A stretch of DNA of 64,000 nt, taken from the NCBI GenBank assembly GCA_028692395.1, contig JAQUXP010000002.1, forward strand, positions 96,358 through 160,357. The letters are read 5' to 3'. A program made the position numbers and the translations under genes. Source of the DNA: Lachnospiraceae bacterium. GTDB taxonomy: Bacteria; Bacillota; Clostridia; Lachnospirales; Lachnospiraceae. Shown here one piece after another: positions 46,701 through 51,887 of the stretch (its first letter is position 1; every line of letters starts with the position of its first letter). Below the pieces are notes generated by a model. The model did no database searches and was not told the origin of the DNA. It saw only the letters and a program-made list of their open reading frames with translations.

Positions 46701-47278
46701 AAAGCTTTGATGGAGGCGATGGAACTGCCAGTGTCGATCCGATAACCGGAGTGATTACCTGGTATGAGCCCCCTACAATGGCTAAGCTTTACAAAAAGGA
46801 TACGGATGGAAAGCTTCTGGCAGGGGCAACGCTTCGTATTACCAATGAAGACGGAACAACCGTCGAAGGATTGAAGGACTGGGTATCTTCTTCCGAAGAT
46901 GGACATTTGATCTCAGGTATCCTGGTGCAGGGTAAGACCTATCTCCTTACGGAGCTTAAGGCACCGGATGGCTATGAACCTGCCAATCCGGTGAAGTTCA
47001 CCATGAGTGATAAGAAGGTTGGACCAAATGAGAATTTTATTCAGGAGATCGAGATGATTGATCAGAAGACTCCGATCACGACAACTGCACCGATGAAGAC
47101 GCCTTCCAAAACACCGACGATAACAACAACACCGAAGACAACACCGGAAGCCTCATCTGCTTCGGCGGCAAAGACGATGGATGACACACCGATTGTATGG
47201 CTGTTAATCCTGATACTTTTGAGCGGAACAGGAGTTGTGTTGCTAAGAAAACAGAAACATCAGGAACATCTGAAATAG
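31754..47278 (+). CDS. Giant multi-domain Cna-B/SpaA-type surface adhesin (5174 residues)
   Basis: Predicted secreted, surface-attached protein. Order: basic signal peptide with hydrophobic core (cleavage near VFA-SE, residue 43); a beta-type N-terminal domain (~90-250); a Pro-Val/Thr-Glu tandem linker (~262-310); several large beta domains resembling Cna-A/fimbrial isopeptide (D2-type) modules to ~1420; then about 31 Cna-B domains (~1420-5109); a Thr/Pro-rich spacer; and a C-terminal TM plus basic tail. Cna-B repeats show the Lys strand (V-x-LTK-x-D), a Glu in E-T-x-AP-x-GY and a terminal Asn (TNT), the residues that form intramolecular isopeptide bonds. No LPXTG is present; the region preceding the TM reads AAKTMDDTPI. 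No sortase or pilin neighbours are in the window. The ligand is unknown. Confidence 0.93.
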   Translation: MKKKREKHQGMSIREIAKRGLAVVLASAMLLSNNAMNLSYVFASESSESISDIATSETEPTPAVLENAIVEREPQDLTERQEELQLSLQKAQATVTDVTDPITIRPSADNSSLDLSGLAPDKLENLTLDVGIEFLKEAGMRDLKAGDSWTITIPSEYLTLTDQGQPQELHTIDKVSYQLDGTKTPEGLLLATYTILQNRITFTLENAVDFQTVSALFAILSLPVSIRKDQLSSDEQKTISLTMQQGHALSILLPKLPAAELIPVEPIPVEPIPVEPTPTEAVPTEAVPTETAPTEAAEVTTPETVPTESVTTAPTEETPDKDSKPTMSDTAGAFEDAAVLAEKDQTTTSYVIKDGKAAGAAEGSTVDAFNRVRMRFTSLADGYDDSYSLSKQEKKVEFSMETKLDDSYLGAAWDQYFANAVYDKKPIADMLEAAMNADAADKKKAYASLETAMESITAVHPPVYQYNYGKNFVLPEDQLNTSIDVKATIDGTEMSIGSYVYTKDKDGNLIVTFTYHLIVYAISNVTASFSAGLYFDDVLFEDSDHVDVNWDGDQLVLEVNGRLDKKEKPLKDDDYTASKEAVYHNNLYIDYIIKFGQAANHDAVLDKAVCVDDLPAGLTVESVKLALNGKMPNVLAKSAKEGENAADTYQLVENADGTYSFKYEFPDAKPDTTSAEFTVRAVLTPDEYQKYMDSGDRSYTATFNNTASLKGPGEKELYKNTQETTTNMKATFFSKDGSQNPFNGNIFDWQIDVNTYFSDGVNTYIIDQIDASKNTLLPDSLKITKDGEDVSIPVENIDTMSEILDTYYDAYTSAALKQDNSSLQALLAQATNSGEKAVYYTGNDNYQYIIIPFDPLINGKVQINYSTHLTDGFTTNEKADLTNKVKMIWKHFTSGIGPGKDFEWNIDIGKNVVGTYSYVQKNAADFDAAAHTQGWDFKINQYRQNIKSLVVTEQLGAQGMRAADQDTWTYSYYKDGVLITENQTITSDPGATPYYEAATEGETGNQIVKFYFGDLAPEDYYELHIKTDVTDQLASGSGADANQQTLLKNKATFTYEGSTGTDPVEAVGEKSVPDILIKKDVVKDYNAVDHTIQWEVTINSDDLPLTDAILTDELPEGNVFKSLDRVTRNGVEGTIAEDQDFVSFADTTIGITCTDESGVSETGASKNKKIFTFTNQKQDKSSYTFTFTTKMGTTAADQVYLNNLISKNEAVPIQNIADLAGKIGDETITDSAHPERKYVSDSASTPVADKALGKSGMYNSEAYTDSEKVFHDAGTVTWTVVLNKGQVDMTGKEIRESFTSNQLLEMYIPENSSIPAVHVYTADMDGSQVGTRMDVTDTVQEAFHDSVNYHGFVFTVPEILKGKVLIFTYDTYITDDAASTEITNTVGLYEPGNDNLLQEVTSGSDGLDEFWLDDVASGQINPYLKVYKVSQSINETALNTLKLSGADFEVTAYDYDTEKAGYVKSERKAKDKTSQDSGRCIFMNMRRNVLYKITEVKAPDGYEKSDVVHYVLFSSDQTPDTITNSVPIFESKDASATDVKNLTDVVSASKKTFNYTLTDVPSSSFSFTKYGEDGTTPLSDVTFQLVRTTDNKVVAKEATSDAAGVVTFEKVDPGDYEIQEVYVEKDSATAPATPYGYQCLEGTLLSVHVGADGAVTFTPVDTAHAKVSETGEASVTNRLLRGNVKLTKQDQNGTALVGVQFNLTSNDAADPADYSRTGLTTNALGELKIEGLSCGTYTLTEDINQGYVAGKVKEPVTVKFTVERRGESGTAVTVKNVDSNELSKVTEDNKTFYLPGKDGVVTNTLKYGRINLTKQSRDINDDRKAVPNVSFTIYAGTDTEAVPFLTLMTDEKGQFAPNGDGSYTDADGKTKKWLVYGNYTIKETKAITDHQAKETSYEFIISDEKTGAPNADSNKSTGAAWLTDAGIQYRQDATPPDNAAFTNNVVRGSVTLTKKDDFNNFVNGAKFVLSTASDKTKTDAYVGSFLQSGSTGPYVLSPSKYDSTSSYSAQKQYSDYGSFSLPYLQKASNNAEYKLLPGTYYIFEMETPDHYAAPATYGKKVVVNADGTTVYYDYNDNTASSLQDQITNTVSKTSLTITKRDTFSQNKIAGDLISGITFKLQAVSLAVTGTSFTEVEEATKTDGTVTFENLYPGTYTLTEEDHKGYLDSTPSTYTLEVTCTSANQNQPEVQITPKDGTQTALTAVKGVFYYDITNTPYTGTISLEKKDSDDRLLKGVAFTLYRVITTGAAKTTEVKIQAKTTDDEGKINFTNLPYGNYKLVEDGTGVTDPKTIVISKTDTSEDATKVFVLKDTDHTFTYDVGTITNTLASRKIQFTKLDQNDDAVDGMEFSVYRQTSYGENVKDRFDLTNTTGTYQPYYANTTADQMTVTTNKGVADLGDLPIGNYKLTETHKANIQDSMDVTILLQVTEKGVKWKSYYGDTESGTLLDAVYSEADKNDTFTVYNQMKYGFIQINKVAGEENASTIKNTAPVANAEFVIYKKGSNEAYLTLKTDADGHFPAAETNGENKGAYKDAADATGNTYKYLIYGDYTIKETANADYDLSDLQKTTGIAFKIDESTTKQEGTALIEYDASKDQSSVTYVEKGTTVSTEITYANKIVRSGLSVKKVDYDHQDVVLSDAQFMIYAGTSTNKKYVAKLGYDAATGTYRILSAVDEGTYQTTEKNDNGVAYLYDGKLLQGTYFLEETKAPAGYEGIAAIQFKMDGNGLAEITANTTLTNQKDAASLANAVLTVRNIKIENKVILTKFEKDAATGQNTTTKVVGAKYTLYQMSGKTPAPETDPKIAENLTTGSDGIITYPVNAAAGTSLLAEGAYYFLETSAPENYAVDPTPVKVTIGEGDGQYVKPDGMSVTASNQLLNAKLAFTKYDRIDGTSTINGAKFEMAVYADAAKTVKLHTFEIVTDRDGKATLSKYDGTAASGEIMLTKGYYTLKEVASTITNAYEAAGNGVTPELTFEVTDACADQTLVIKKSAIDGNPFSLATSDSGKQENYLQSQDASKAEGIYDDRTLGSITLFKGEKENNNTGINNAKFVLEKQKVAETIWDQIGEFFTGKTYTSVAATESTDPATGILTIKNLEWGTYRIKEIKAADGYVLGDSTYREVVIGKDNILNAELTYNLGTITNAQTDIVITKTTDDGATKLSGAELVLTGKFADDATKITSKSWISADDQGEEFKKLLIVGETYMLTEKNRVTGYAPFTESVSIKMTENGGLEAVTNPKLADGQQAASVTAGPDGAAVVLRNVKILGAAQITKTDSADAAKKLSNVSFDVYKVGATAADDQKVDMVTTDASGIATTKDLPEGTYYFIETGTQDGYVLDTAAKTEFTIGANDYGAVKKVTATNEKLHYNVKLTKMDTSNNALLAGAGFTLYEKDDTAKDGWKAVGPQIQSDADGRVTFTIQKKGTYKVKETETPANFVTSAYDSGEFTVDNSTAYQNQTKNLGTVTNTRKTGSVKLTKKDSVTKEVLSGAEFTITDVKGAIVGTAKSTNKEGEVEFTGLYFGNTYTITETKAPTGYVLPKGNDAGKSFTLSNAQTSIDFGSWMNTPKTGTIILTKKDADHATRFLSGVKFELYRGKTLVQEAVSNKHGIVTFTEIPYGTYTIKEIPQDGIVSASASQEIPIEKSDAAYEIGTDGFTYAKEVTNTLVQGSITLTKQNQNGDTLSGITFSLYRRQESADNFAIHVPSSQTNYVLFENYQATTDGDGTLTMSDIPYGDYKLVETTTAQLHQGEKPAEVVFTIDKDGNTTNKNTVVTNICQYGFIDLTKTFDHAAKTGRPSAAFAIYKDAAAGDAFDAVNDTLYMMVRTDADGKLIRNSKNGAYKDFTTNTDGTDKWLLTGNYYIKELSYEGDPYYDLDTTIYAMTITDGKAATIGTNGTVNNAAIRGSVALTKSGQHLTGEGDNVTVETLVTNLKGAEFAVCLKDTKNMVAMLKNVSGNTYTLQSAAEITNFFKKLTNAFGVSYLDGELKLLAGTYDIYEVITPLGYVHPTDKVAAMTITKVGTTTDTNGGNDNITNTIHKQDIEVQKLVELADDTALNVVHTPKTSADQAGGFTFKLTRIAEADGSQSTFTYEKEVTTAADGTATYADVPSGTYKVVETAAPSNYQRNAAEQTIIVDRDGNVSYGKAADGVTEKTALEFSDNLKRGSILGTKIDRASTEKAALGVAGAAIGLYKDSGCAGDPLLSTVTRGTDGAYTFTNLPYGTYYLKETAAPDGYQLNTTDIKTVVVAETVEHPAAEVTAEAIENTMYLGSLKLDKTDSITGEKLTGAEFTLTGTTVYQETFSQKAATTDARGNYQLVQFTKLPLGTYTVEETTIPDGYQKADHLTVTVSGTKGGVRVAVAGTVVAETDAYTVQEVINKGTISFTKYGTDSENDLNSVSALAGAQFTLYTDAACTQKASVEADLTKNNIAVSAEDGTVTFEAVRPGTYYIRETHAPKNYSVDENIYRGVIHADGTWDGIYDGTAKTDRVTDEAVRGSIQLTKTDSRDGTKLSNVTFTLYRDGQAIQTAVTDTKGVAGFENLLMDVTYTVKETATRNNYVLSGVEQQVTLHDTATQRNADLGSWTNTPTSFSFKKVQTTGAALKGAVFGLYDGTTQITTAVSDADGIVAFAYLEKGKTYTVKEESAPEGYFVNPATFQLEVDADGSGTLKNADETVTEVVNADKGSITIQKKDAVNRKALAGAVFELKDETDTVIDSQTSDTDGKLVFSELPMGTYTIVEKSAPTGYLLSSDATTVILTKGAATQNISKELLNRKADFSFKKVVKYLESCYQPDAVKVLAGAEFTLSREGDNKTFSAVSDKDGIVSFTAVDTGTWQLQETKVPQTDQVLLDYTVHKVVIDAAGAVTIDNQPAADTTIENDVARTAIKLIKVDEQHPDKVLKNSVYGLYRKSGSSAAARRKTAKAEGEILIASAKTDADGILRFEGVLTQVTYVIRELEAPDGSYVSEKPISMTFQAAEDGTVRLDPESFDGGDGTASVDPITGVITWYEPPTMAKLYKKDTDGKLLAGATLRITNEDGTTVEGLKDWVSSSEDGHLISGILVQGKTYLLTELKAPDGYEPANPVKFTMSDKKVGPNENFIQEIEMIDQKTPITTTAPMKTPSKTPTITTTPKTTPEASSASAAKTMDDTPIVWLLILILLSGTGVVLLRKQKHQEHLK
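32536..32641 (+). repeat. 15-bp tandem repeats encoding IPVEP and PTEAV-type pentapeptides
   Basis: GATTCCAGTAGAACC occurs three times without change (32536-32580), then four diverged 15-bp units based on CCGACAGAAGCAGTG follow (32582-32641). They encode a rigid, extended Pro/Glu/Thr linker between the N-terminal domain and the adhesin region. The perfect copies suggest recent slippage. Confidence 0.9.
36010..47080 (+). repeat. Array of about 31 Cna-B domains
   Basis: Successive units of roughly 91-152 residues each begin with a (R/T)GS(V/I)-x-LTK-x-D type strand and usually contain G-T-Y-x-(L/V/I)-x-E-T-x-AP-x-GY and end in VTNT-like segments. Unit starts, read by eye: 36010, 36436, 36796, 37177, 37591, 38026, 38404, 38741, 39155, 39611, 40025, 40385, 40841, 41186, 41551, 41851, 42157, 42451, 42748, 43079, 43454, 43862, 44234, 44549, 44882, 45227, 45507, 45796, 46069, 46391, 46774 (within a few codons). 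Units vary in sequence; none is a recent perfect copy. Confidence 0.8.
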
Positions 47279-47290
47279 TGATAAGCAAAC

Positions 47291-47330
47291 AGGACATCGT
47301 ACTTTTAGAGTATGATGTCTTGTGCTTTCC
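47291..47330 (+). terminator. Possible terminator after the giant gene
   Basis: A 12-bp stem with two G-U pairs (47291-47302 with 47310-47321, loop TTTTAGA) lies 13 bases after the stop. Its following sequence (TGTGCTTTCC) is a poor T tract, so termination may be partial and leave read-through into the sensor kinase. Confidence 0.45.
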
Positions 47331-47443
47331 TGTCGAAAGTTTTATAATAAAGATGTATGTGCTAAATAATCAGCAAGAAAGACAGAAGAAAATAGAAGCA
47401 AAGATTACTGACAGATTACCGAATCTGGAGAGATGAGGACAAA

Positions 47444-50248
47444 ATGATAAAAAAAGGAAAACAACTGAACCGGATTTTCCGTATGCTGCTGCTTACTCTG
47501 ATTTTTACAGCAGCATTTCCGATTACTGCGATGGCTGCTGAGCTTTCATCAGGCTCACAATCACAGGTTGTCCGTGTAGGATACTTTGATCTGGGAAGCT
47601 ACTATACGGTTCTTGAAGACGGAACAGTAGACAGCTACGATACTGCTTTTTTAAATGAAATCTCCAGGAATACAGGCTTGACGTTTACCTATGTAAACTG
47701 TGGAACCTGGCAGCAGGCAACAGCCATGCTGGAGGCGCATGAGATTGATCTTCTGGGAAACATGCAGTGGACAGAAGCACGGGAAGATGATTATCAAATC
47801 TGTGATGCCAGCTATGGATATATTGTGGCAGAGCTTGCCGCCCTGCAGGACTCCGATTACATCTACGAGGACTATGAGAAGCTCAATCATGCAAGAGTCG
47901 GCTGCATAGAGGGCTATGTCATATCGGATCAGCTGAAAAAACTTATGAAACAGAAACAGCTTTCTTTTACTGTTACTTATTATCAGAATCAGGCAGCACT
48001 GGATGAGGCATTAGAAGAGGGAGAGATTGATCTGGTAGCTGCGAATGCCCATGCCATGCATGAGGATTGGAAGATTATTGAAAAATTTGCCTATGCCCCC
48101 TTTTATTTTGCATCATGGAAGGGGAATTCGGCACTCATAGAGCAGATCAGTGAAGCAATCATCGAGATTTATATTCACAATCCGACATTTGATGATAATC
48201 TGGTAAAAAAATATGTGCCGCAGGCAGCCAATTCACCATACAGTAAGAAAGAATATGATGTGATTAACAGAGGAGACAACTATACCATCTATTTTGATGG
48301 TACCGCAGCGCCTCTGGTCTGGTATGAAAAAGAAAGCGAAACGATGAAGGGTGTGCTGGTGAAAATCTGCCAGCAGCTGAACGAATTGACCGGTTTGAAT
48401 CTGGAGGTCAAATGTCGAACTGAGGATTCTGATTTACAGGAGGAGCGGGCTGTTTCTTATCGAACCCTGTATTATGATACCTTTGATAATGCCAAAGTTG
48501 AGGCAGGCGTTTCCAATTCTATCCTGGATCAAAACTTTGAGTTATATCACCGCATTGGTGATGATTATGAATCCGGAGGTGCTTATCGTATCGCTGTCGT
48601 CAAAAACCGAGATGGGCTGAAGGACTATCTGAATCAAAATTATGCCAATTGTACTGTGATCGAGTATGACACACCAAAGTCCTGCATGGATGCACTTTCC
48701 AGAGGAGATACAGATCTTGCATTTTTAAATACAAATGTAGCTGAGAACCTCGTGATGAAAAAAAGTCTGGATCAGATTACGGCGATTCCTGCCTCTGGCG
48801 TTGTGTTTGGAATAGCACTTCAGTTTCAGGGGGAAAATGCAAAAATTCTTGCCGAAATTATCAATAAGGGGATCAGTCTGATCGATGAATCGGTATTGAA
48901 TGATACGATGATGGAATATGCGTTGAACACATCGCCTGATATTACAGTGTCTTATCTGATCAATCAGCATCTTGGTTTAACGCTTATACTTGTTATAGTT
49001 CTGATATTGATCATATTAGCCTGTGCAGTTCTATTCACTTACGCACGTGTTATGCGCCGTCAGAATAATAAGGTGGAACAGGCAAATCAGGATCGCATGG
49101 ACTTCTTTTCCAGAATGAGCCATGATCTGCGCACCCCAATGAACGGAATTCTTGGAATGATCGAGTTGACGAGACAGTCAGATAACATGGAGGAGATCAA
49201 GTCCAACATGGATAAGGCAAAGGATTCCGGCGAATATATGCTGAGTCTGATCAATGATACACTGGATCTTCAGCGTCTGGAAAATGAGAGGTTAAAGTTC
49301 CATCCGCAGCCGGTGCAGATCTGTGAATTTATTGAAGGGGTGGCGGATATGATACGTGCTTCTGCCAGTCAGAAGAACATTACGCTGACCCTTGATATGG
49401 CAGGCGTCGAAAAAGAAAGGTATGTAAACATTGATCCAATTCGTGTGAAACAGATTTTTGCAAATATTCTTTCTAACGCTTTGAAGTTTACGCCGGAAGG
49501 AGGAACCATCGAAGTGAAGCTTCGCCAGCTTGGACAGGATGGGAATAGGGCTCATCTAAAGTTTACTGTTCGTGATACTGGTATTGGAATGAGTGAAACT
49601 TTCCTCAAGAAAAATCTGTATAAGCCTTACTCCCAGGAGAAGAATGAGGTAACTGCAAAATATGCTGGTTCAGGCCTTGGGCTTGCAATTACAAAGAATC
49701 TGATCCAGCTGATGGGCGGACGCATCGAGGTGACCAGCGAGCTGGGAGAAGGTACACAATTTACGATTTACCTTGATCTGACGTATGTGGAAAGCGAAAC
49801 AGTAGCGGAGACAAAAAAACAACAGTCTCACAAGCAGACACAGATTTTGACAGAGCTTGCAGGCACACGGATTCTGATTTGTGAAGATCACCCGCTGAAT
49901 GCTGAGATAGCCAGACGGCTGTTGGATAAAGTGGGATGCAGGACAGATATCGCCGAAAACGGTCAGCTGGGGCTGATACAGTTTAAGAGCTCCGCACCGG
50001 GAACCTATGATGCGATTCTGATGGATATCCGAATGCCGGTAATGGACGGACTCACGGCTGCCAAAGCGATCCGCAGCTGTAATCATCCGGATGCACAGAA
50101 GATACTGATCATTGCAATGACGGCAAATGCTTATGATGAGGATGTAAAGAAATCCAAGGAGGCCGGGATGAACGATCATCTGGCAAAGCCAATTAATCCC
50201 ACAAAGCTGTACGAGACCGTTGCAAAGCATCTGTCAGAGGATCGCTGA
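47444..50248 (+). CDS. BvgS-like hybrid sensor histidine kinase with two extracellular solute-binding domains
   Basis: A 934-residue membrane sensor. Order: signal peptide (to ~residue 32), two SBP_bac_3-type ligand-binding domains (~42-265 and ~285-500), a TM helix (~510-534), HisKA with His560 (SHDLRTPMNG), HATPase with N box (NILSNALKF), DTGIGM and GSGLGLAITKNL, then a receiver domain with phospho-acceptor Asp861 (MDIRMPVMDG) and C-terminal KPINP. There is no HPt domain and no output regulator adjacent. Domain 3 SBPs usually bind amino acids or other small polar molecules. It lies 165 bases after the giant adhesin gene on the same strand, so a regulatory link is suggested by position only. 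Confidence 0.92.
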   Translation: MIKKGKQLNRIFRMLLLTLIFTAAFPITAMAAELSSGSQSQVVRVGYFDLGSYYTVLEDGTVDSYDTAFLNEISRNTGLTFTYVNCGTWQQATAMLEAHEIDLLGNMQWTEAREDDYQICDASYGYIVAELAALQDSDYIYEDYEKLNHARVGCIEGYVISDQLKKLMKQKQLSFTVTYYQNQAALDEALEEGEIDLVAANAHAMHEDWKIIEKFAYAPFYFASWKGNSALIEQISEAIIEIYIHNPTFDDNLVKKYVPQAANSPYSKKEYDVINRGDNYTIYFDGTAAPLVWYEKESETMKGVLVKICQQLNELTGLNLEVKCRTEDSDLQEERAVSYRTLYYDTFDNAKVEAGVSNSILDQNFELYHRIGDDYESGGAYRIAVVKNRDGLKDYLNQNYANCTVIEYDTPKSCMDALSRGDTDLAFLNTNVAENLVMKKSLDQITAIPASGVVFGIALQFQGENAKILAEIINKGISLIDESVLNDTMMEYALNTSPDITVSYLINQHLGLTLILVIVLILIILACAVLFTYARVMRRQNNKVEQANQDRMDFFSRMSHDLRTPMNGILGMIELTRQSDNMEEIKSNMDKAKDSGEYMLSLINDTLDLQRLENERLKFHPQPVQICEFIEGVADMIRASASQKNITLTLDMAGVEKERYVNIDPIRVKQIFANILSNALKFTPEGGTIEVKLRQLGQDGNRAHLKFTVRDTGIGMSETFLKKNLYKPYSQEKNEVTAKYAGSGLGLAITKNLIQLMGGRIEVTSELGEGTQFTIYLDLTYVESETVAETKKQQSHKQTQILTELAGTRILICEDHPLNAEIARRLLDKVGCRTDIAENGQLGLIQFKSSAPGTYDAILMDIRMPVMDGLTAAKAIRSCNHPDAQKILIIAMTANAYDEDVKKSKEAGMNDHLAKPINPTKLYETVAKHLSEDR

Positions 50249-50281
50249 CAGATACAGTTGTAAAATATTACATTGTTTGAG

Positions 50282-50322
50282 AAAAGGGTCTGTCGCACTG
50301 AAGTGCGACAGACCCTTTTTTA
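50282..50322 (+). terminator. Strong terminator after the hybrid kinase gene
   Basis: A 17-bp perfect stem (50282-50298 with 50303-50319, loop TGAA) contains GGGTCTGTCGCAC and ends in a six-T tract. Confidence 0.93.
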
Positions 50323-50433
50323 GGAAAAAGTTGAAGTAAGGGTGAAAATAACACATCATGTGAATATTCAACACAGTAAAAATATTTTTTTTCGTAACAG
50401 GCTAATATTGAATACAAAAATGAGAATTATGAA

Positions 50434-50462
50434 TTTTGGATGTGTCAGTGGGGCGCTATAAT
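50434..50462 (+). promoter_or_regulatory. Candidate promoter of the carbohydrate transporter operon
   Basis: A perfect -10 TATAAT (50457-50462) lies 30 bases before the binding-protein start; the -35 (TTTTGG at 50434-50439, 17-base spacer) is weak, consistent with an activated promoter. I did not find a clear catabolite-responsive element here. Confidence 0.5.
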
Positions 50463-50492
50463 AAGCTCATAAAAAACAAGGAGGTTTCTTAT

Positions 50493-51812
50493 ATGAGAAA
50501 GAAACAGGTAACACAGATATTAACCGTATGCAGTGCGGCAGCAGTTCTTATGACAGGATGTGGAGGGAGTGCTTCAACAGGAAATACAGGAAGCAATACA
50601 AAAAGTGCATCATCAGTCACCGGGTCTGTATCAGGCAATGCGGCGGAAGGTGAAAAAACAACTCTTAATTTTTACTATTGGGATGAGGGACAAAAAGAAG
50701 GCATGGATGCCATGATTGCGCTTTTCGAAGAAGAGCACAGTGATATTACAGTAGAATCAACGATTGTTCCATGGAGCGAATACTGGACGAAGCTTCAAAC
50801 CTCGATTCCAAACGGCACAGGGCCGGATGTATTCTGGATGAATCTGTACATTCAGCCATATATTGAAGCAGGACTAATCTATGATATGACAGATGATATT
50901 AAGAATGATGGGGTAGATCTAAGTGTATTCCCAGAGAGCGTACTGCAGGTATATCAGACTGACGGGCATACCTATGGAATTCCAAAGGACTATGATGGAA
51001 TATCAGTTTTTTATAACAAGGAAATTTTTGACGAAAAAAATGTAGATTATCCGAAAGAGGGATGGACATGGGATGATTTTGAGAAGAGTGCAAAAGCATT
51101 GACAGATGATTCACATTACGGATATGCAGCGAATCCATCTGCTGAGATCGGATATCGTAGTTTTATGTTGTCAAATGGCGGAGCATTTACGAATAAAGAT
51201 TATACTGAGCCGCTCTATAATTCAGCGGAAGATGTAGAAGCTCTGCAGTTTTTACATGATATGATGTATGTATCAAAGTGTTCGCCAACAGCCTCCGATA
51301 TGATTGAGATGGATCCAGGTGATATGTTTATAGGTGGACAGGTGGGCATGATATCAGATGGCTCTTGGTCACTGAGTAAATACGCAGATGCACTTGGAGA
51401 TCAGATGGGAATCATGGAAATGCCGGGAAAAGTAAACAATAATACTCCGACTGCAGGTCTGGCACTCAGTATTTCTGCAAAAAGCAGTAATACAAAAGCA
51501 GCGATGAAGTTTGTAGAATTTGCTGCAACGAAAGAAGCACAGGATGCAACTGTTTCTGCGGCTATTCCAGCAAATGCAGAATCAGCAGGTGCATGGCTTG
51601 CACATTATGCAGAATATCCGGATGCACATTATCTAATCGACAGTATCAATGAATCCGTATCCAATCCTATGTATGCAAACGGAAAGACCCAGGAGGGTGA
51701 ACAGATCATGTCAGATGCCATCAATAATATATGGCTTGATGAACATGCAGATATCCAGTCGGCAATGGATAAGGTAGTCAGCGACCTCAAGGCTGTCATC
51801 AATGAAAAATAA
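50493..51812 (+). CDS. Carbohydrate ABC transporter lipoprotein substrate-binding protein (family 1)
   Basis: A 439-residue extracellular lipoprotein: lipobox LMTGC (Cys23), a Ser/Thr/Gly/Asn-rich linker, then a family 1 sugar-binding fold (LNFYYWDEGQKEGMDAMIALFEEEH, GPDVFWMNLY, YGIPKDYDG, and a C-terminal SISAKSSNTKAAMKFVEF block). ATG 50493 follows AAGGAGG; the upstream frame is not signal-like. It begins a transporter operon. Family 1 proteins usually bind di- or oligosaccharides; the exact ligand is not readable. Confidence 0.92.
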   Translation: MRKKQVTQILTVCSAAAVLMTGCGGSASTGNTGSNTKSASSVTGSVSGNAAEGEKTTLNFYYWDEGQKEGMDAMIALFEEEHSDITVESTIVPWSEYWTKLQTSIPNGTGPDVFWMNLYIQPYIEAGLIYDMTDDIKNDGVDLSVFPESVLQVYQTDGHTYGIPKDYDGISVFYNKEIFDEKNVDYPKEGWTWDDFEKSAKALTDDSHYGYAANPSAEIGYRSFMLSNGGAFTNKDYTEPLYNSAEDVEALQFLHDMMYVSKCSPTASDMIEMDPGDMFIGGQVGMISDGSWSLSKYADALGDQMGIMEMPGKVNNNTPTAGLALSISAKSSNTKAAMKFVEFAATKEAQDATVSAAIPANAESAGAWLAHYAEYPDAHYLIDSINESVSNPMYANGKTQEGEQIMSDAINNIWLDEHADIQSAMDKVVSDLKAVINEK

Positions 51813-51887
51813 ATGTTTGTAATCATTGTCTAAAAAGATGGAATGGTAAAAACAGAACTGTTCCGTCTTTTGGTTATGGAGGATCAT

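Noticed and set aside
31754..47278. Presence of an LPXTG pilin system with sortase
   Set aside because: No LPXTG motif in the giant protein and no sortase gene anywhere in the window.
47197..47436. Plus-strand frame spanning the end of the giant gene and the gap before the kinase
   Set aside because: No RBS, mostly overlaps the TM-coding end of the giant gene in another frame, and shows no protein-like features.
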